Source of the DNA: Nematopogon swammerdamellus
Lineage: Eukaryota > Arthropoda > Insecta > Lepidoptera > Adelidae
Length of the DNA: 64,000 nt
Assembly: GCA_946902875.1 (NCBI GenBank)
Contig: OX336355.1
Coordinates: forward strand, 18,571,347-18,635,346
Direction of reading: 5' to 3'
Shown: positions 40,903 through 51,656 of the stretch, piece after piece
Layout: the number at the start of each line of letters is the position of its first letter
Position numbering within the stretch: position 1 is the first letter of the stretch
Made by a program: the position numbers and the translations under genes
The notes under the pieces: generated by a model
What the model saw: only the letters and a program-made list of their open reading frames with translations
Database searches by the model: none
Told to the model about the DNA's origin: nothing

Positions 40903-41391
40903 CACCGTGTGGGGTCGGTACTTAAAAAGAATAGCCCCACTGCATCTCTCCCCGTCGCATGTCGTAAAAGTCGACTAAGGGATAAGAAAATTCGTCAGCC
41001 TCGGTAGCTCAGTGGCGCGGTTGGTTAGTCAACTGTTATTAAGCAACGCTGAGCGCGGTCAGTGATTGGATGGGTGACCGCTCGACCGTTGGAGGCTGAC
41101 CGTGGTTCGGATTCCACGTTAAACTGTAGGTCCCTTCCCTTCTTACCTTACTAGGTGGTAGGGTTTATCCCGGCCGGGTTGGTACCACCGCACTGAACGA
41201 AACGTCGGTCGAAACGGCTATGTAAATAGTTCGTGTTTTCCGTCCAGTTTAGTGTAGCCGACATGAAATGAAGGGAAGCACTGACATGGCACCTAGTTCA
41301 CCCTGTGTTATGGGCTGACATCACGGATGTTGTAGGTGATGTAGCCAACCGTGTCAGGTTCCATAAATAAAAATAAAAAAATCTCCACTCC
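40903..41391 (+). mobile_element. Full composite SINE-A (H1-H2-body-T1)
   Basis: H1 40903-40995, GATAAGAAAATTC linker, H2 from 40996 with GTAGCTCAGTGGCGC, GATTGGATGGGTGACCGC and GGTTCGGATTCC, then body, T1 and an A-rich tail with interspersed T. Nearly the same as 11957-12429 on the other strand. Longest intact form of the family. 40713-40902 before it is unassigned. Confidence 0.94.
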
Positions 41392-41649
41392 AAGAAAGCA
41401 CCGACTAGCGGTACAATAGTAAAGCAATTTATTCTGAAACACTCATAAGAGAATATAAAACGTGAAATTGAATCATATTTTATACATTTAATGACTATTC
41501 TGTTGGTATTTAAGGGCACTAAATTCTCACATGCAATTTTCTTTGAGTGTCATTTTAAAGCAAAGTGCCCAGAGAGATTTGCTGTAATGGAGGAAGTATT
41601 CATTTACTCCCGGCGTTCAAATAAAAGTGCAAAAAGTGTAAATATTCAA

Positions 41650-41880
41650 ATAAACATACATACATACATACATAGAGTCACGCCTGTTTCCCGGTTGGGT
41701 AGGCAGAGACAACGGATCTCCACGTGCCACGATCCTGACACACCTCTGCCGCACGACCGAAGGGAAGCACTGACACTGCGCCTAGTTCACCAAAGTGTTA
41801 TGACATCACGTGTGTTGTAGGCACCGTAGTATGCTCGGTGGTTGTAGGTGATGTATACAACCGTGTCAGTTTACATAAAA
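41650..41880. repeat. Repeat E joined to a T1 fragment
   Basis: 41650-41755 is E (CATACATAGAGTCACGCCTG, CAACGGATCTCCACGTGCC) on the minus strand. From 41756 GCACGACCGAAGGGAAGCAC begins a plus-strand T1 with an internal duplication (GTTGTAGG twice) ending TTTACATAAAA. They meet at CTCTGCCGCACGACCG without a gap. Confidence 0.7.
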
Positions 41881-41959
41881 ACACATTAAATCTGGGAGTG
41901 AATAAATGACAAGACGATGTTATCTTAGATGAGGAATTCAAAATTCAATAAAAAACAGT

Positions 41960-42481
41960 ATATTATTAGGTTTCCGTATCCCATACGGAAGCCTATTACT
42001 AAGCCTCCGCCGTCTGTCTGTCTGTCCGTCCGTCCGTCCGTCCGTCTGTATCTCTTGAACCGTATTAGGTAGGCCGTTGAAACTTTCACAGAATATGCGT
42101 TACCATGGCGGATAAAACAAAAATAGGAAAAAATAAGAAAATGTTAAAAATTAAGGGGGATCCCCATACAAGAAACGTAAAATACAATCGATTAGTCACA
42201 CTATTGAATAATAGGTGGCGCCACAGGCTTTTAGATATTGCATTGTTATAGCCGCTAAATTGCCAACGACCTCATTGAGGTGCTGTCATTTTCGCACCGT
42301 AAATTGATATCGACCTCATTGAGGCTTCTGCGATCCTCCTACATATTATCTTCGAAATTAAAATTCGAAGACCATGCCACCTGAGCGGATAGGCGGATAT
42401 TATTGATAGCGGATAGATACGGAAACCTCCGCGCGCGAGTAAAACTCGCACTTGACAGATTTTATAAGGTTAGCCCAGGAT
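41960..42481 (+). repeat. Dispersed repeat F, longest copy
   Basis: Starts with hairpin GGTTTCCGTATCCCATACGG, then (GTCT)n(GTCC)n, TCTCTTGAACCGTATTAGG, AAAATTAAGGGGGATCC, two CGACCTCATTGAGG repeats and GAGTAAAACTCGCACTTGAC. Interrupted after CCCAGGAT by a hAT element; the remainder resumes at 44120. Confidence 0.75.
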
Positions 42482-43664
42482 CAGTGGCGGCTGGCCCTTA
42501 AGTGCGTTCGTGCGCCGCACTACCACAAAACATAACGCCTTCACCCGAAAGAAAGAAATAAATTAAAATATTAAACATTCTCCATGAAACCGATCGAAGT
42601 AAAAATATCAAACTGAATTCGATCCTATTTCCTAGACAACAAGGCACGATTTTGCTGTACGTAATACGTACTACATACTACGTATAGCCGCCGAGCTCGC
42701 CGCGCCGAGTGCAGTACAAAACACCGCGAACGTTTACTATGAGAAAATGTCAAACGCCGCTGCCCCGCCGCGTGAAACAAAACACTATTCATACGATTAT
42801 GTGTGGCCTTCTGCGTGTGACACACGACGGAAAAAGAAGGACAGTATATTGTGGATAGACGCGCGTGCGACACGTCGCGACCGAGCCAGCCGACGATGAG
42901 CCGAAGTAAGCCGAGATCGTAAACCCGACCGAAGGCACGCGCGGGCGGGGGGCGCGGGCGCGCGGGCGCGGCGGGGGCGATCCAAACTCTGGGTCGAAGT
43001 CACACACACACAAGCGCTAAGTACCTACACATACGCTGTAGCACGAACCGACAGGCGAGTCCATTTTTGGAATATGGGTGTTTCTTATATTTATATAACA
43101 GATCGAGTTTGCAATTGAATAATTTGAATTATTCGAATATCGATTTGATACATATTCGAATGGTAATTTATAAAATATTCGAATGTTACGACAAACATTA
43201 ATGATACTGCATATTTCGCTATTTTCGCGTTGTTGGTCGCGCGATCATCCGAACGATCGCTCGCCGCGCCGCGCCGCGCCGCGCGCGCCGCGCCATCTCA
43301 GTTCGGGGCGAGACCCGTCGTCGTCGCGTCGACCGATGATGGCCGCTCCGCGCCGCCGCGCCGCCACCGCTTAGATGAAATATTGTACGTAATATATCTT
43401 TGCCGCGCCGGGATGTTTTGCAAATCAGTTTTTTAGCAGTTTGAACGACTTTTCGTCAGTTAACAGTACATTGTGAAGTTTTCTTCATTGCCCGGCGCGG
43501 CAAGGCTGGCCGACGGGCGCGGGCGCGCGCGCCGGCCACGCCTCGCGCGCGGAGGCGCCCCGGCGGCCGCGCGGCTCGGTGCTCGGTGGCCACTGCGCAG
43601 TGAAGTGTCGCTTTGGTTCTTCGAGCAATTAGGACTCTGGTTGTGTTTCTAGTGCGTTATAAAA

Positions 43665-43823
43665 ATGAGTGGATTCAGTGTTGACTATATTAAAAACGAA
43701 ATAAATAGAACAATATTAGACCTACCCAATCAAACTGTAGTGTGTGTGGTGTGTGTGTGTGTGACTGATTTCTTCATAATTTTCATAAATTCGCTGGCGT
43801 GTTCTTCAAAACACCATACCTAG
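43665..43823 (+). CDS. 52-codon frame downstream of the CpG core
   Basis: ATG at 43665 in context AAAAATGAGT. First ~25 residues (MSGFSVDYIKNEINRTILDL...) look like ordinary protein; the rest is driven by a (GT)n run and hydrophobic. It might be a first coding exon of the ancestral hAT or a captured gene. No homology recognised, no second exon found. Confidence 0.3.
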   Translation: MSGFSVDYIKNEINRTILDLPNQTVVCVVCVCVTDFFIIFINSLACSSKHHT

Positions 43824-44059
43824 ATATTTCAATCTAAAAGTGAGTACATTTTTATTACTTACATTTTAATAATTTTATCACTTTTATCCTTACCTTATTT
43901 TGTCTTTCAACTATGTATCTGTTGAGTGAGAATACTTTTACATAATTTGGGCAATTAACTCAGACATGAAAATAAAATAAAAAATCACGTCTCGGTATCC
44001 ATTAGATTCACGTTTGGGTTTAGTACTACGAGTAAGTTAGCGCACACTGTGCGCTAGGT

Positions 44060-44104
44060 ACCTATGGGACTGGGTGTGCTGTGCGCACACCCAGTCCCAT
44101 AGGT
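44060..44104. repeat. Subterminal hairpin of the hAT element
   Basis: ACCTATGGGACTGGGTGTGC and its exact complement, separated by 5 bases, next to the right terminal repeat. Confidence 0.9.
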
Positions 44105-44127
44105 CACCAGCCGCCACTGCCCAGGAT

Positions 44128-44680
44128 AGTAGTCCGCGCGAACGAAGCATCCTCTACAACTACATGTCTCGATTCACACGAGTGCCAGAATGAGTGCAGT
44201 GAAAAATTATTGCGAGGCTGCGCACCGAAATTGAACTACGTATAAATTCAGTTAGTTCACACGAGGTGGGGGCGGCGCGGGGGCGGTGGCGGGGGCGGCG
44301 GGGGCAGCGGCTCCTGTAAGTACACCGCGAAGTAGTTTTACACCTCTCTAGTGATGGGCCGGGTCCACTTCCTAAGTACCTAACAGATTAAATTTTATTT
44401 TTTTAATTTTATTATTTTATTTAATATTTATAATTTTATTTCAACAAGTAAACAAATAGTGGAATTAAAAGAGCTTTAACATAAATAAATTATGTACACA
44501 AAACACAAATTAAAAGTTTACACATTTAAACTAGAATTTAAAAAAATATTATTAACGAAAATACAAGAATAATTTAACACAAAGAAAAAGAAAATAAAAC
44601 ATATTATGAAAAATAAAAATAAATACAAATTTCCCTAACACTCAGTAAGACTGAGTCAGTCAGTTAGCGTGCGTAATATT
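44128..44680. other. Remainder of repeat F, GC tract, AT-rich spacer
   Basis: 44128-44210 continues F past the hAT. 44266-44313 is (GGGCGGC)-like G/C tract. 44390-44680 is AT-rich without features. Confidence 0.5.
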
Positions 44681-44780
44681 TTTTTTTTTATGGAAACTGA
44701 CACGGTTGGCTACATCACCTACAACATCCGTGATGTCAGCCCATAACACCGGGTGAACTAGGTGCCATGTCAGTGCTTAT
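44681..44780 (-). mobile_element. SINE T1 tail only
   Basis: T tract, ATGGAAACTGACACGGTTGG to GGTGCCATGTCAGTGCTT. A severely 5'-truncated copy of SINE-A or SINE-C; the 3' ~100 bp is well preserved. Confidence 0.88.
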
Positions 44781-44884
44781 TATTTTTATTTCGATTGAAT
44801 ATTTAGTAAGTTTGTAAACTGATTAATTAATAAAGATTTGATAAAAGGTAGGGTGAATTTATTTATTCAATAAAAAATGTAGAA

Positions 44885-44998
44885 TATAAAATTTTACATC
44901 ATCATCAGCCTGTATCGGTCCACTGCTGGACATAGGCCTCTCCCAAGGCACGCCACCACACGCGGTCTTCCGCTCTTCTCATCCATCCACTCCTACAT
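44885..44998 (-). pseudogene. RTE-type LINE 3' end
   Basis: Minus strand encodes RRAEDRVWWRALGEAYVQQW and TDTG then a GATGATG tail (CATCATCAGCC at 44898). This is the C-terminus of an RTE-clade ORF. 5' truncated. Confidence 0.85.
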
Positions 44999-45157
44999 AT
45001 TATTAAAAAAAATATTTTGCGTGATTTATATAAAATCAATATAAAATTAATTTTAATTCTTGTTATTAAGATTTTGTCCAATAAATACTGCAAATAATAA
45101 TAGAATAATTTAATTTAGTTAACAAATAACTGTTTTTTTTTAATTATATGCCAACTA

Positions 45158-45186
45158 AACGGATCTCCACGGGTCACGATTTAATT
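45158..45186 (-). repeat. Repeat E fragment
   Basis: AACGGATCTCCACGGGTCAC, short. Confidence 0.5.
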
Positions 45187-45206
45187 TTTATCTTACTTTT
45201 TATTGC

Positions 45207-45438
45207 TTGCCCCTTACTAGGTGGTAGGCTCCAATTGTAGCCGACTGGGTTCATACCACCGTACTGGACGTAAGATGGCCGCATGGCAGCCTCGGTTGTG
45301 TTCTCTTCTAGTCCAGTATAGCCAGCAATCCAGGAAAGTCTCCGGTATGGCACCTACCTTCTCGGAGTTGATATTGGCTGGTCGGAGCATGCGCTTTGGC
45401 CCCTCCGATTCAGCCACCCATACCGGATTACATAAAAT
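45207..45438 (+). mobile_element. SINE-B 3' part (body-T2)
   Basis: Body with TTACTAGGTGGTAGGCTCCA, complete T2 and GGATTACATAAAA. 5' truncated; no H3. Confidence 0.9.
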
Positions 45439-45747
45439 ATTTTTTTTTCACATTTTTTGTTTTGTTTTACCGAGTTTTACAAGTGCAGTAAAACTCGGTA
45501 AATTCCCATCACTAGCACTTCAATGTTCGCCCGTTTTCCTGTAATTGGCTGACGCCTAACGAGTGACTCGAGTCATTTCGTGTTAAATTATAATCTGTTG
45601 CCTCTGCGCCGCGTACCATGAAGGTTTGTGATGGTGCTACCGTTGCCTGTTGGTATGGTCATGGATATTCTATCATATACATTCTCTCTTACGTTTTGTT
45701 TATAGACGTCCAGAAATACCAGCCTTGCGGCTATAAAATCCAGACGT

Positions 45748-46140
45748 CTATCCCTGCACTCTTGCGAGTACAGTGATCATGTATGCCTGATCGAGGCCCC
45801 ATAGCTGTACCGTTCTTCCGAAATAATCCCATGGGAAACACAGACTGAAGCCTTTCCCCAGCCGATCCCAGTCCACCCGAAGGAACCCCCGACCGAAGCC
45901 GAGAGCCGGGGATGAAGCCATCACTGCCACTGGAGTCCAACAACAGCCTGTGCCCAGGGCCTCAGCGTTTTGTACTAGCCGACAGCTTTTGTTTTCACCA
46001 GCTATGTATATGCGTGGAAGTGCATATGACCACCACATAATGTGTACCGGGGATCCACCGGTCTTGAAGAACTTACAGCGTCTCTGACTCGTGAGAAATC
46101 CAACCCACATCCACATTATAAGTGTGTGTTGCACCGACAT
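45748..46140 (-). other. 130-codon open frame, unidentified
   Basis: Open frame with Trp/Gly-rich sequence (HIMWWSYALPR, VDWDRLGKGFSLC). No known domain recognised and the composition could reflect chance or an old retroelement. Flanks 45440-45747 and 46141-46418 are unassigned. Confidence 0.2.
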
Positions 46141-46418
46141 ACCGATCTATATACATTATTCGCATGTCTACCAATTTTCCACATTGGTTACGGAGCTCTA
46201 AGTGGCTCACCACTCGCAGCTTTCGCTACTTATTCCCGTGTTTGATACTTCGAAAGAAGCACCAGGGAATCAACGCTAAACCAGAACCCCTGCGAGACCA
46301 ACACCAGTGTTCCGTGCAGAACACGAAGCATTCTGTATGTTGGTATGGTCAGTTAGGGATAACCTTAGGTGCGTAGAAGCTATAAATATCAGGTGTGAAG
46401 TTATCTGAAGACCGTTAT

Positions 46419-46590
46419 TATCAAAAACTAGCTGTTGCCAGCGACTTCGCTTTGCGTGACTTTTTGCTCGCAACTCAAACTCTCAAAACGTCAAACTTCT
46501 ATTGGGACTATTACGAACATATATTTTTTTATCCAAATCGATCCAGCCGTTCTCAAGCGATGCGCTTTCTAACGAACAGCATTACATTTT
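46419..46590 (+). repeat. Dispersed repeat G
   Basis: AAAACTAGCTGTTGCCAGCG, ACTTCGCTTTGCGTG, then AAATCGATCCAGCCGTTCTC and ACATTTTTATTTATA. Relative of 29262-29474. Confidence 0.65.
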
Positions 46591-47440
46591 TATTTATACA
46601 GGATGTTCGGCACATCGACCGACAATTTTTTTTGTAGGTAAGCGGGGTCATTTGCAACGTTTTGACATATGATACCTTTTGTCAGATGTTACGTGGTATC
46701 GAGATACGATTTTTTTTCTTTATTTTTAAAAATTGCCAAAATTCCATCTTCATACCCTTGTAACTTTTTTGTTTATGATGACTGTATCGGCACGAAATAA
46801 AATTTATTTAATTTTAAGATGTATCCTTGTTCTAGTACCTTGAGCTACCGTCAGATAAACCATTAACCTTCTCGAAGAAAGTAAGTAACTAAGGGCGAGG
46901 CAGAAGGCCGAGCTTCGTTCAAGTTAACGATATTATTCTCGATGAAACTAAGTAACTAAGGGCGAGGCCGAAGTGTAAGTCCTCAGTGTATTTGTAAGAG
47001 TATTGTAAGTGTACAGTGTAAATGTATAGTATAAATTTAAGTGTATTTGTAACATAATTGGAACGCATCCAGAACCGTTTCATTCACAAACCTAGCAATT
47101 GCATATCCCTCGCACTCGTAAACATGCAACCAGTCCATATGCAATGAGGCCAGATGATGTATTCAACAATTGTTACAATTGCACCCGACTTGCATTCTCT
47201 ATTGCATTGTGTGTCCGCATACGCACGACAACTGCGGAAGAGTCACCTTTTGTGAAGAATTGTCCCAAAATGCAATCTTTACAATGTGACGTGCGTCGCG
47301 TTGCACAAAACGTGTACTTTCGGCAGGATGCTGTACGATTGTTGCAGTTCAATACTTAGAGAGTAGTATAGGGTGGCTGCGAATTGTAGAAAATGTTTCT
47401 GTTTTATTTCTTCTCCTTATTATCGTACATATTGCACTAC
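46591..47440. other. Unassigned; short internal duplications
   Basis: AAGTAACTAAGGGCGAGG occurs at ~46885 and ~46950. AGTGTA-type repeats lie at 46985-47050. A frame at 47099-47359 has Cys-rich sequence but no recognised motif. Confidence 0.4.
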
Positions 47441-47756
47441 CAAAGAATAGCCCCACTGCATCTCTCCCCGTGCATGTCGTAAGAGTCGACTAAGGGATAA
47501 GAACAAGATACTGCGCTAAAGGGCGACAGGCTAGCGACTTCTCACCTTGGCGCAGTCCTTCCACCTAGTCATGCGGCAGGTAGGTTCTTCGTGCCTTACT
47601 TGCTGCTTGATAGTTGTCTTGTCCGTATACTGTGCTAAACGTGGTGGTCGGTGTTGTGCTGTAATTTTCCAGAGTCCTTATAGCACAACACCGGTTACTC
47701 TGCTTACACTGATTGTCGCGATACAGCGTGTGTTATGTATGTATGTATGTTGCACT
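47441..47756 (+). mobile_element. Family D, near full length
   Basis: H1 from AATAGCCCCACTGCATC, GTCGTAAGAGTCGACTAAGG, CACCTTGGCGCAG, CTAGTCATGCGGCAGG, GTTGTGCTG/TAGCACAACACC hairpin, GTCGCGATACAGCG and TATGTATGTATG. Lacks the first ~30 bp of H1. Confidence 0.87.
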
Positions 47757-48049
47757 ACTGCTTAGGTCACTAGTAATTTGTTATTCTACTTTTCACTTCT
47801 AATTCCTAGCTCTGCGGCATCTGCCTGAACTCTTCGGATGTTTCAGGATGGACACCAGCAGGAAATCAAAGTATAAAAAGAGGTTTCAAGCTTTTTATTG
47901 TCAAAGCTTTATATCATTTAAAATACAATCTCTGGCTCTCGACCGAGACACGATAAACAGCCAGTTGTTTTAGAAGGTTTTTTTCAAATTCAAACTTATT
48001 TTTTAACGATTTACTGTGTTGATGGCCAGTATTAATCAGTACAATATAT

Positions 48050-48112
48050 ACATACATACTTAATAACGCTGTATCCCGCCCGACAGTCGGGGTAAGCAGA
48101 TTAATCGGTATT
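48050..48112 (-). mobile_element. Family D 3' fragment
   Basis: CATACATACTTAATAACGCTG, TATCCCGCCCGACAGTCGGG and GTAAGCAGATTAATCGG. Confidence 0.7.
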
Positions 48113-49359
48113 GGTTTTGAAAATATTAGGACAAGATAATTTTATGAAATTATTTTTAAATATTTTATCATCGCTTGGATTATTTATATGCAGGTATATC
48201 TTCTTGTATCTTGGACTAGCTGAGTTGTTATCATCCGCTATATCCTACAGCCGTCCTTAGATATGTCGAAAAATTTCAGTGAAAACCGCATGTGAATCAA
48301 TTCAGTAATTCTCGAGTTTTAAGCGAACAAAGAATCGATGACGGCGGCGGCGGCGCGACGAGCGACGCGACGACGGTGCGTCGTTACAGAATAAGAGCTT
48401 TATTGGTTTAGGATATACATACCTATAATAATATAATATAATAAAATATAATGCGAAAGTTAATGAAACAAAATTTTGTTTAATTATTTGAATAATAAAA
48501 ATATTAAATTAATATAGGTAGCGGTTGGCTAAAAAAAATCAGTAAAAATGTTTAGACTTAATTTTGTATTCGATTAGTTATAGGTATTGTAAGTTTAATA
48601 TATTTAAAGGAATTACATTAATCAAAGTATGTACCTAAAAACTTCTTGTAATATATAACTAATAAAAAAAATGACTTAAAATAAAAATACATAAAAAACG
48701 CAAGACTTAAAACCTCAAATTATCTAAAATGGTACTCTAACTAAGGGAGACGATATGGTTAACAGATCTTAATAAATTAAAAATGAATATAACATGAGTC
48801 TTTCAGACATAAAAAAAAGTAAAAAAAGAAATTAAGGGCTCCTTTTGCGTTTTATCATTAGTAGTAATTCGTAAACTTTTCCGGTCCACCTTATTTTTCC
48901 ACCCAAAAAAAAATGCGTTCAACTACTATCCTTATTTCCCCCTCATAAGAACTATTATATCCTGCGCACACGCAAAAGTGCTTAAGAAGCATATGCGCGG
49001 AACTATTCGACATATGCTAGTAAAGGGTTGAATAACGATTTTGAACGGATCTTGTCATTGTGTTTCTTTCAAAATGGGTCAATTTTATTGTCCAAATGCG
49101 TCGAAAAAAAACTTACCGGCTGATAGAACGCAGCGGGTGGACACCGTTGTATTGCATCATTCACACCTTATGGGTCACGCTGTAATGAGGTTTTTTTTTG
49201 TAGATTTTTGTCAATTCGGTGAAATGTATTTTTATCGTGAGCTTACTGGAGTTTTTACTTGAAAGTTGCAACTGCAATTAATTGTGAGCAGTCCAGCATG
49301 AATCCAGTTTGCATAGACATAACATGTTTGTAGGTAAAGGATTCAGAAAAAATATCAGT
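48113..49359. other. Mostly AT-rich, unassigned
   Basis: A worn repeat-G end (TGAATCAATTCAGTAATTCT, CGAGTTTTAAGCGAAC) at ~48250-48330 is followed by a (GGC)n/(GCGAC)n patch at 48338-48390. The rest is AT-rich and non-coding. Confidence 0.4.
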
Positions 49360-49612
49360 CAAGTGCGAGTTTTACTCGCGCACGGAGCGTTAAGTAGATC
49401 CGCTATACAATGTCCGTTAAAAAACCATATTCATCTATATTTTGTCTTTCCATAATGAGAAAAATATAAATACGCCTGGCGCCATCTATTATTCAGTAGC
49501 GTGAATATGTAACTAATCGATTCTTAGCACGTTTATTGTATGGGGGCCCCAAATTTTTTACTTTTTGTTTTTTTTATTATTTGTTGTCGTATGGATACGG
49601 GACCCTAAAAAC
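49360..49612 (-). repeat. Dispersed repeat F
   Basis: GTCAAGTGCGAGTTTTACTC, then GGCGCCATCTATTATTCAGT, TGTATGGGGGCCCC and GTATGGATACGGGACCC. Matches the far part of the copy at 41960-42481 in reverse. Confidence 0.65.
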
Positions 49613-49614
49613 GC

Positions 49615-49771
49615 TTGATGTGCGGACCGTTTTTCACACACAAAGGTTCCGCAGCAATTCCTTACCTTGTCCATCACCGCTGCCCGTCCTTCCCCGCGTC
49701 GCACCTCTAAGCTCAGTCAGACATACAGTGTTCTTTATGGTGAAATAAATATTGAATCTGAATCTGACAAT
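49615..49771 (+). pseudogene. LINE 3' end with (TGAATC)n tail
   Basis: CCTTGTCCATCACCGCTGCC and ACAGTGTTCTTTATGGTGAA precede AAATAAATATTGAATCTGAATC. The poly(A)-signal-like AATAAA and hexamer tail mark a LINE 3' end. No coding part is identified. Confidence 0.5.
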
Positions 49772-49804
49772 TAGATTTTCCTCTATAACTACCTAATGAC
49801 CCCG

Positions 49805-50235
49805 AAGTGTCCCGCGATCTAGAACCACTCCAACACCGTACGGATGTCGGCTCCCTAAGTGTGTTCTATCGCTTATTCCATGGGGAGTGCTCAGAGGAGC
49901 TGTTTAACGCGATCCCGCCGTCCCCTATCCACCTCCGCACCACGTGCACTGGGCAGGGATTGCATCCCTACACGTTGGACTTACCGCGGATGCGTACCAA
50001 TCGATTCTGCAGATCTTTCCTCTACAGAACCGGGTTACTCTGGAACGCTCTCCCTGCTCATATATTTCCCCCCAAGTACAGTCTCGGATCCTTCAAGAGG
50101 GCCGTGAATGGGCACTTGTCAGGCCGGCATGGCGTTCGCAACCCCCGCATACGGCCGAATGTCCATGGGCGCCGTTAGACACCTCATGGGTGCTTCGGCG
50201 CCATATGTCGTGCTTACAATAAATATAAAAAAATT
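49805..50235 (+). pseudogene. LINE-delta C-terminal domain
   Basis: Open over ~120 residues: LEPLQHRTDVGSLSVFYRL, FHGECSEELFNAIPP, NRFCRSFLYRTGLLWNALP, HIFPPKYSLGSFKRAVNGH. Then TCCATGGGCGCCGTTAGACA and CTTACAATAAATATAAAA. Terminal domain of a CR1/jockey-like LINE; 5' truncated with no RT. The closest relative in the window is 58667-59070. Confidence 0.85.
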
Positions 50236-50689
50236 ATGTAATTATGTAAAATTTAATTGTGTTACTCATCGTCAACGGTATCTGATAGAAGCAGTTTGCG
50301 GATACGTTCGACTCAATTAACAAACACTTGCTGTTAAAATTTAAACACAATAGTTTATATCCATTACACACATAGGTACGAGTGGTATCACCACCAACAA
50401 GCGATGACTCGAATACAGAAAATAATGAACATTGCTGAAACTGGCACATATTCGCAGAAACTGGCAGTGTTTATATAGGGCGACGCGACGCCTCACCGGC
50501 CTGGTCTAGTGACCTAGTGTTAACTGGGCTGGGGGGTGCAGCGTGGAGGGGGAGAGGTTGAGAGCTCGTGGGCGGGGGGACGGGGTTGCGGGGTTGAGAC
50601 GCAACAGACGGAGAAGGGTTGGTTTTATTGGAAGCGTTCGGCCGTTTCTTTGATATTTAGTAGCGCGTTTTATTTTGTGTCTACAGTGT
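50236..50689. other. Unassigned, G-rich part
   Basis: 50515-50600 is G-rich (GGGCTGGGGGGTGCAG, GTGGGCGGGGGGACGGGG) and could form G-quadruplexes. No gene seen. Confidence 0.4.
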
Positions 50690-51123
50690 GTTTTTTTTTA
50701 AACTGACATGGTTGGCTACATCACCTACAACATCCGTGATGTCAGCCCATAACTCCGGGTGAACTAGGTGCCATTTCAGTGCTTCCCTTCATTTCATGTC
50801 GGCTACAATGTACTGGACGGAAAACACAAACTATTTACTTTTTTTTTATTTTTTTTTTATAGGCATCTGGCGCGGGTGTCTGTGCCCAATACTTCAAGGG
50901 AAGCCGTTTCGACCAACGTTTCATTCAGTGCGGTGGTATCAACTCGGGCGGGTTGAAACCTACCATCTAGTAAGGGAAGAAGGGAAGGGACCTACAGTTT
51001 AACGTGGAATCCGAACCACGGTCAGCCTCCAACGTTCGAGCGGTCACCCATCCAAGTACTGACCGCGCTCAATCATCAATAGCGACAGTTGACTGTCTGC
51101 ACCACTGAGCTATCGAGGCTGAC
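50690..51123 (-). mobile_element. SINE-A (H2-body-T1) containing a LINE-beta scrap
   Basis: T1 from the T tract at 50690, then at ~50838-50905 a T-rich run and GGCATCTGGCGCGGGTGTCT-GTGCCCAATACTTCA from LINE-beta's 3' UTR replaces the CATAGCC segment. T1, body and H2 then resume to the closing GTCAGCC at 51122. Confidence 0.85.
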
Positions 51124-51267
51124 AAAATATCGTATATCGTATATTGTGTATATCGTAGATATTAAAAACATTTTCAATTTGTCATGAATTGCTGCATCTG
51201 TCATACATTTTGCAATATGCAATCTTTGTATGATGAGTAGAGGAGTGATTAGAGATACCAACGTGAT

Positions 51268-51490
51268 ATGCGGTGGTACCAAACCAACCCGCCCGGATTG
51301 GTACCACCGCACTGACTGAAACGTCGGTCGAGACGGCTATGTCAATAGTTTGTGTTTTCCGTCCAGTTCAGTGTAGCCGGCACGCGCGAAGGGAAGCACT
51401 GACATGGCATCTAGTTCACCCGGTTGTATGGGCTGATATCACGGATGTTGTAGGTGATGTGGCAAACCGTGTCAGTTTCCATAAAAAAAA
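51268..51490 (+). mobile_element. SINE-A/C 3' part with inverted body scrap
   Basis: GCGGTGGTACCA at 51270 faces TGGTACCACCGC at 51300, a 12-bp inverted pair made from body sequence in both orientations. From there T1 runs to CCATAAAAAAAAG. Confidence 0.82.
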
Positions 51491-51519
51491 GATGGTAGGT
51501 GATGATAACACATGCGTGT

Positions 51520-51650
51520 TTACGTACGGCATCAAGTGCGTCGGCGGAAAGCAGTGGTTCCGTGCCGCTCAAGGGCGGGAGGACTGGAGGAAAATTGGAG
51601 AGGCGTATGTCCAGCAGTGGACGCTTACACGCTGACTGACTGACATTTAT
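51520..51650 (+). pseudogene. RTE-type LINE 3' end
   Basis: Encodes AAQGREDWRKIGEAYVQQW and TLTR then a stop, followed by CTGACTGACTGACA. RTE C-terminus, 5' truncated. Confidence 0.85.
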
Positions 51651-51656
51651 AACGTA

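Larger units (their letters stand above)
42482..44119 (+). mobile_element. 1.64-kb hAT element with CpG-rich core
   Basis: Terminal inverted repeats CAGTGGCGGCTGG at 42482 and CCAGCCGCCACTG ending at 44119. The 8-bp target duplication CCCAGGAT is perfect (42474-42481 and 44120-44127), diagnostic of hAT. The core (~42680-43620) is strikingly CG-rich (GGGCGGGGGGCGCGGGCGCG, CGCCGCGCCGCGCCGCGCGC) against an AT-rich surround. No transposase domain is seen. A second copy in the opposite orientation lies at 60525-61312. Confidence 0.93.

Noticed and set aside
42625..43436. Several Arg/Ala/Pro-rich frames in the CpG core of the hAT
   Set aside because: GC-rich DNA has few stops on either strand; frames overlap each other on both strands and lack recognisable domains.
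45731..46140. Host gene exon on the minus strand
   Set aside because: Open for 130 codons but no known domain, no splice-site support, and two overlapping frames are equally open.
47099..47359. 86-codon Cys-rich frame as a small secreted protein
   Set aside because: No signal peptide and no regular cysteine spacing that I recognise; surrounded by short duplicated repeat-like sequence.
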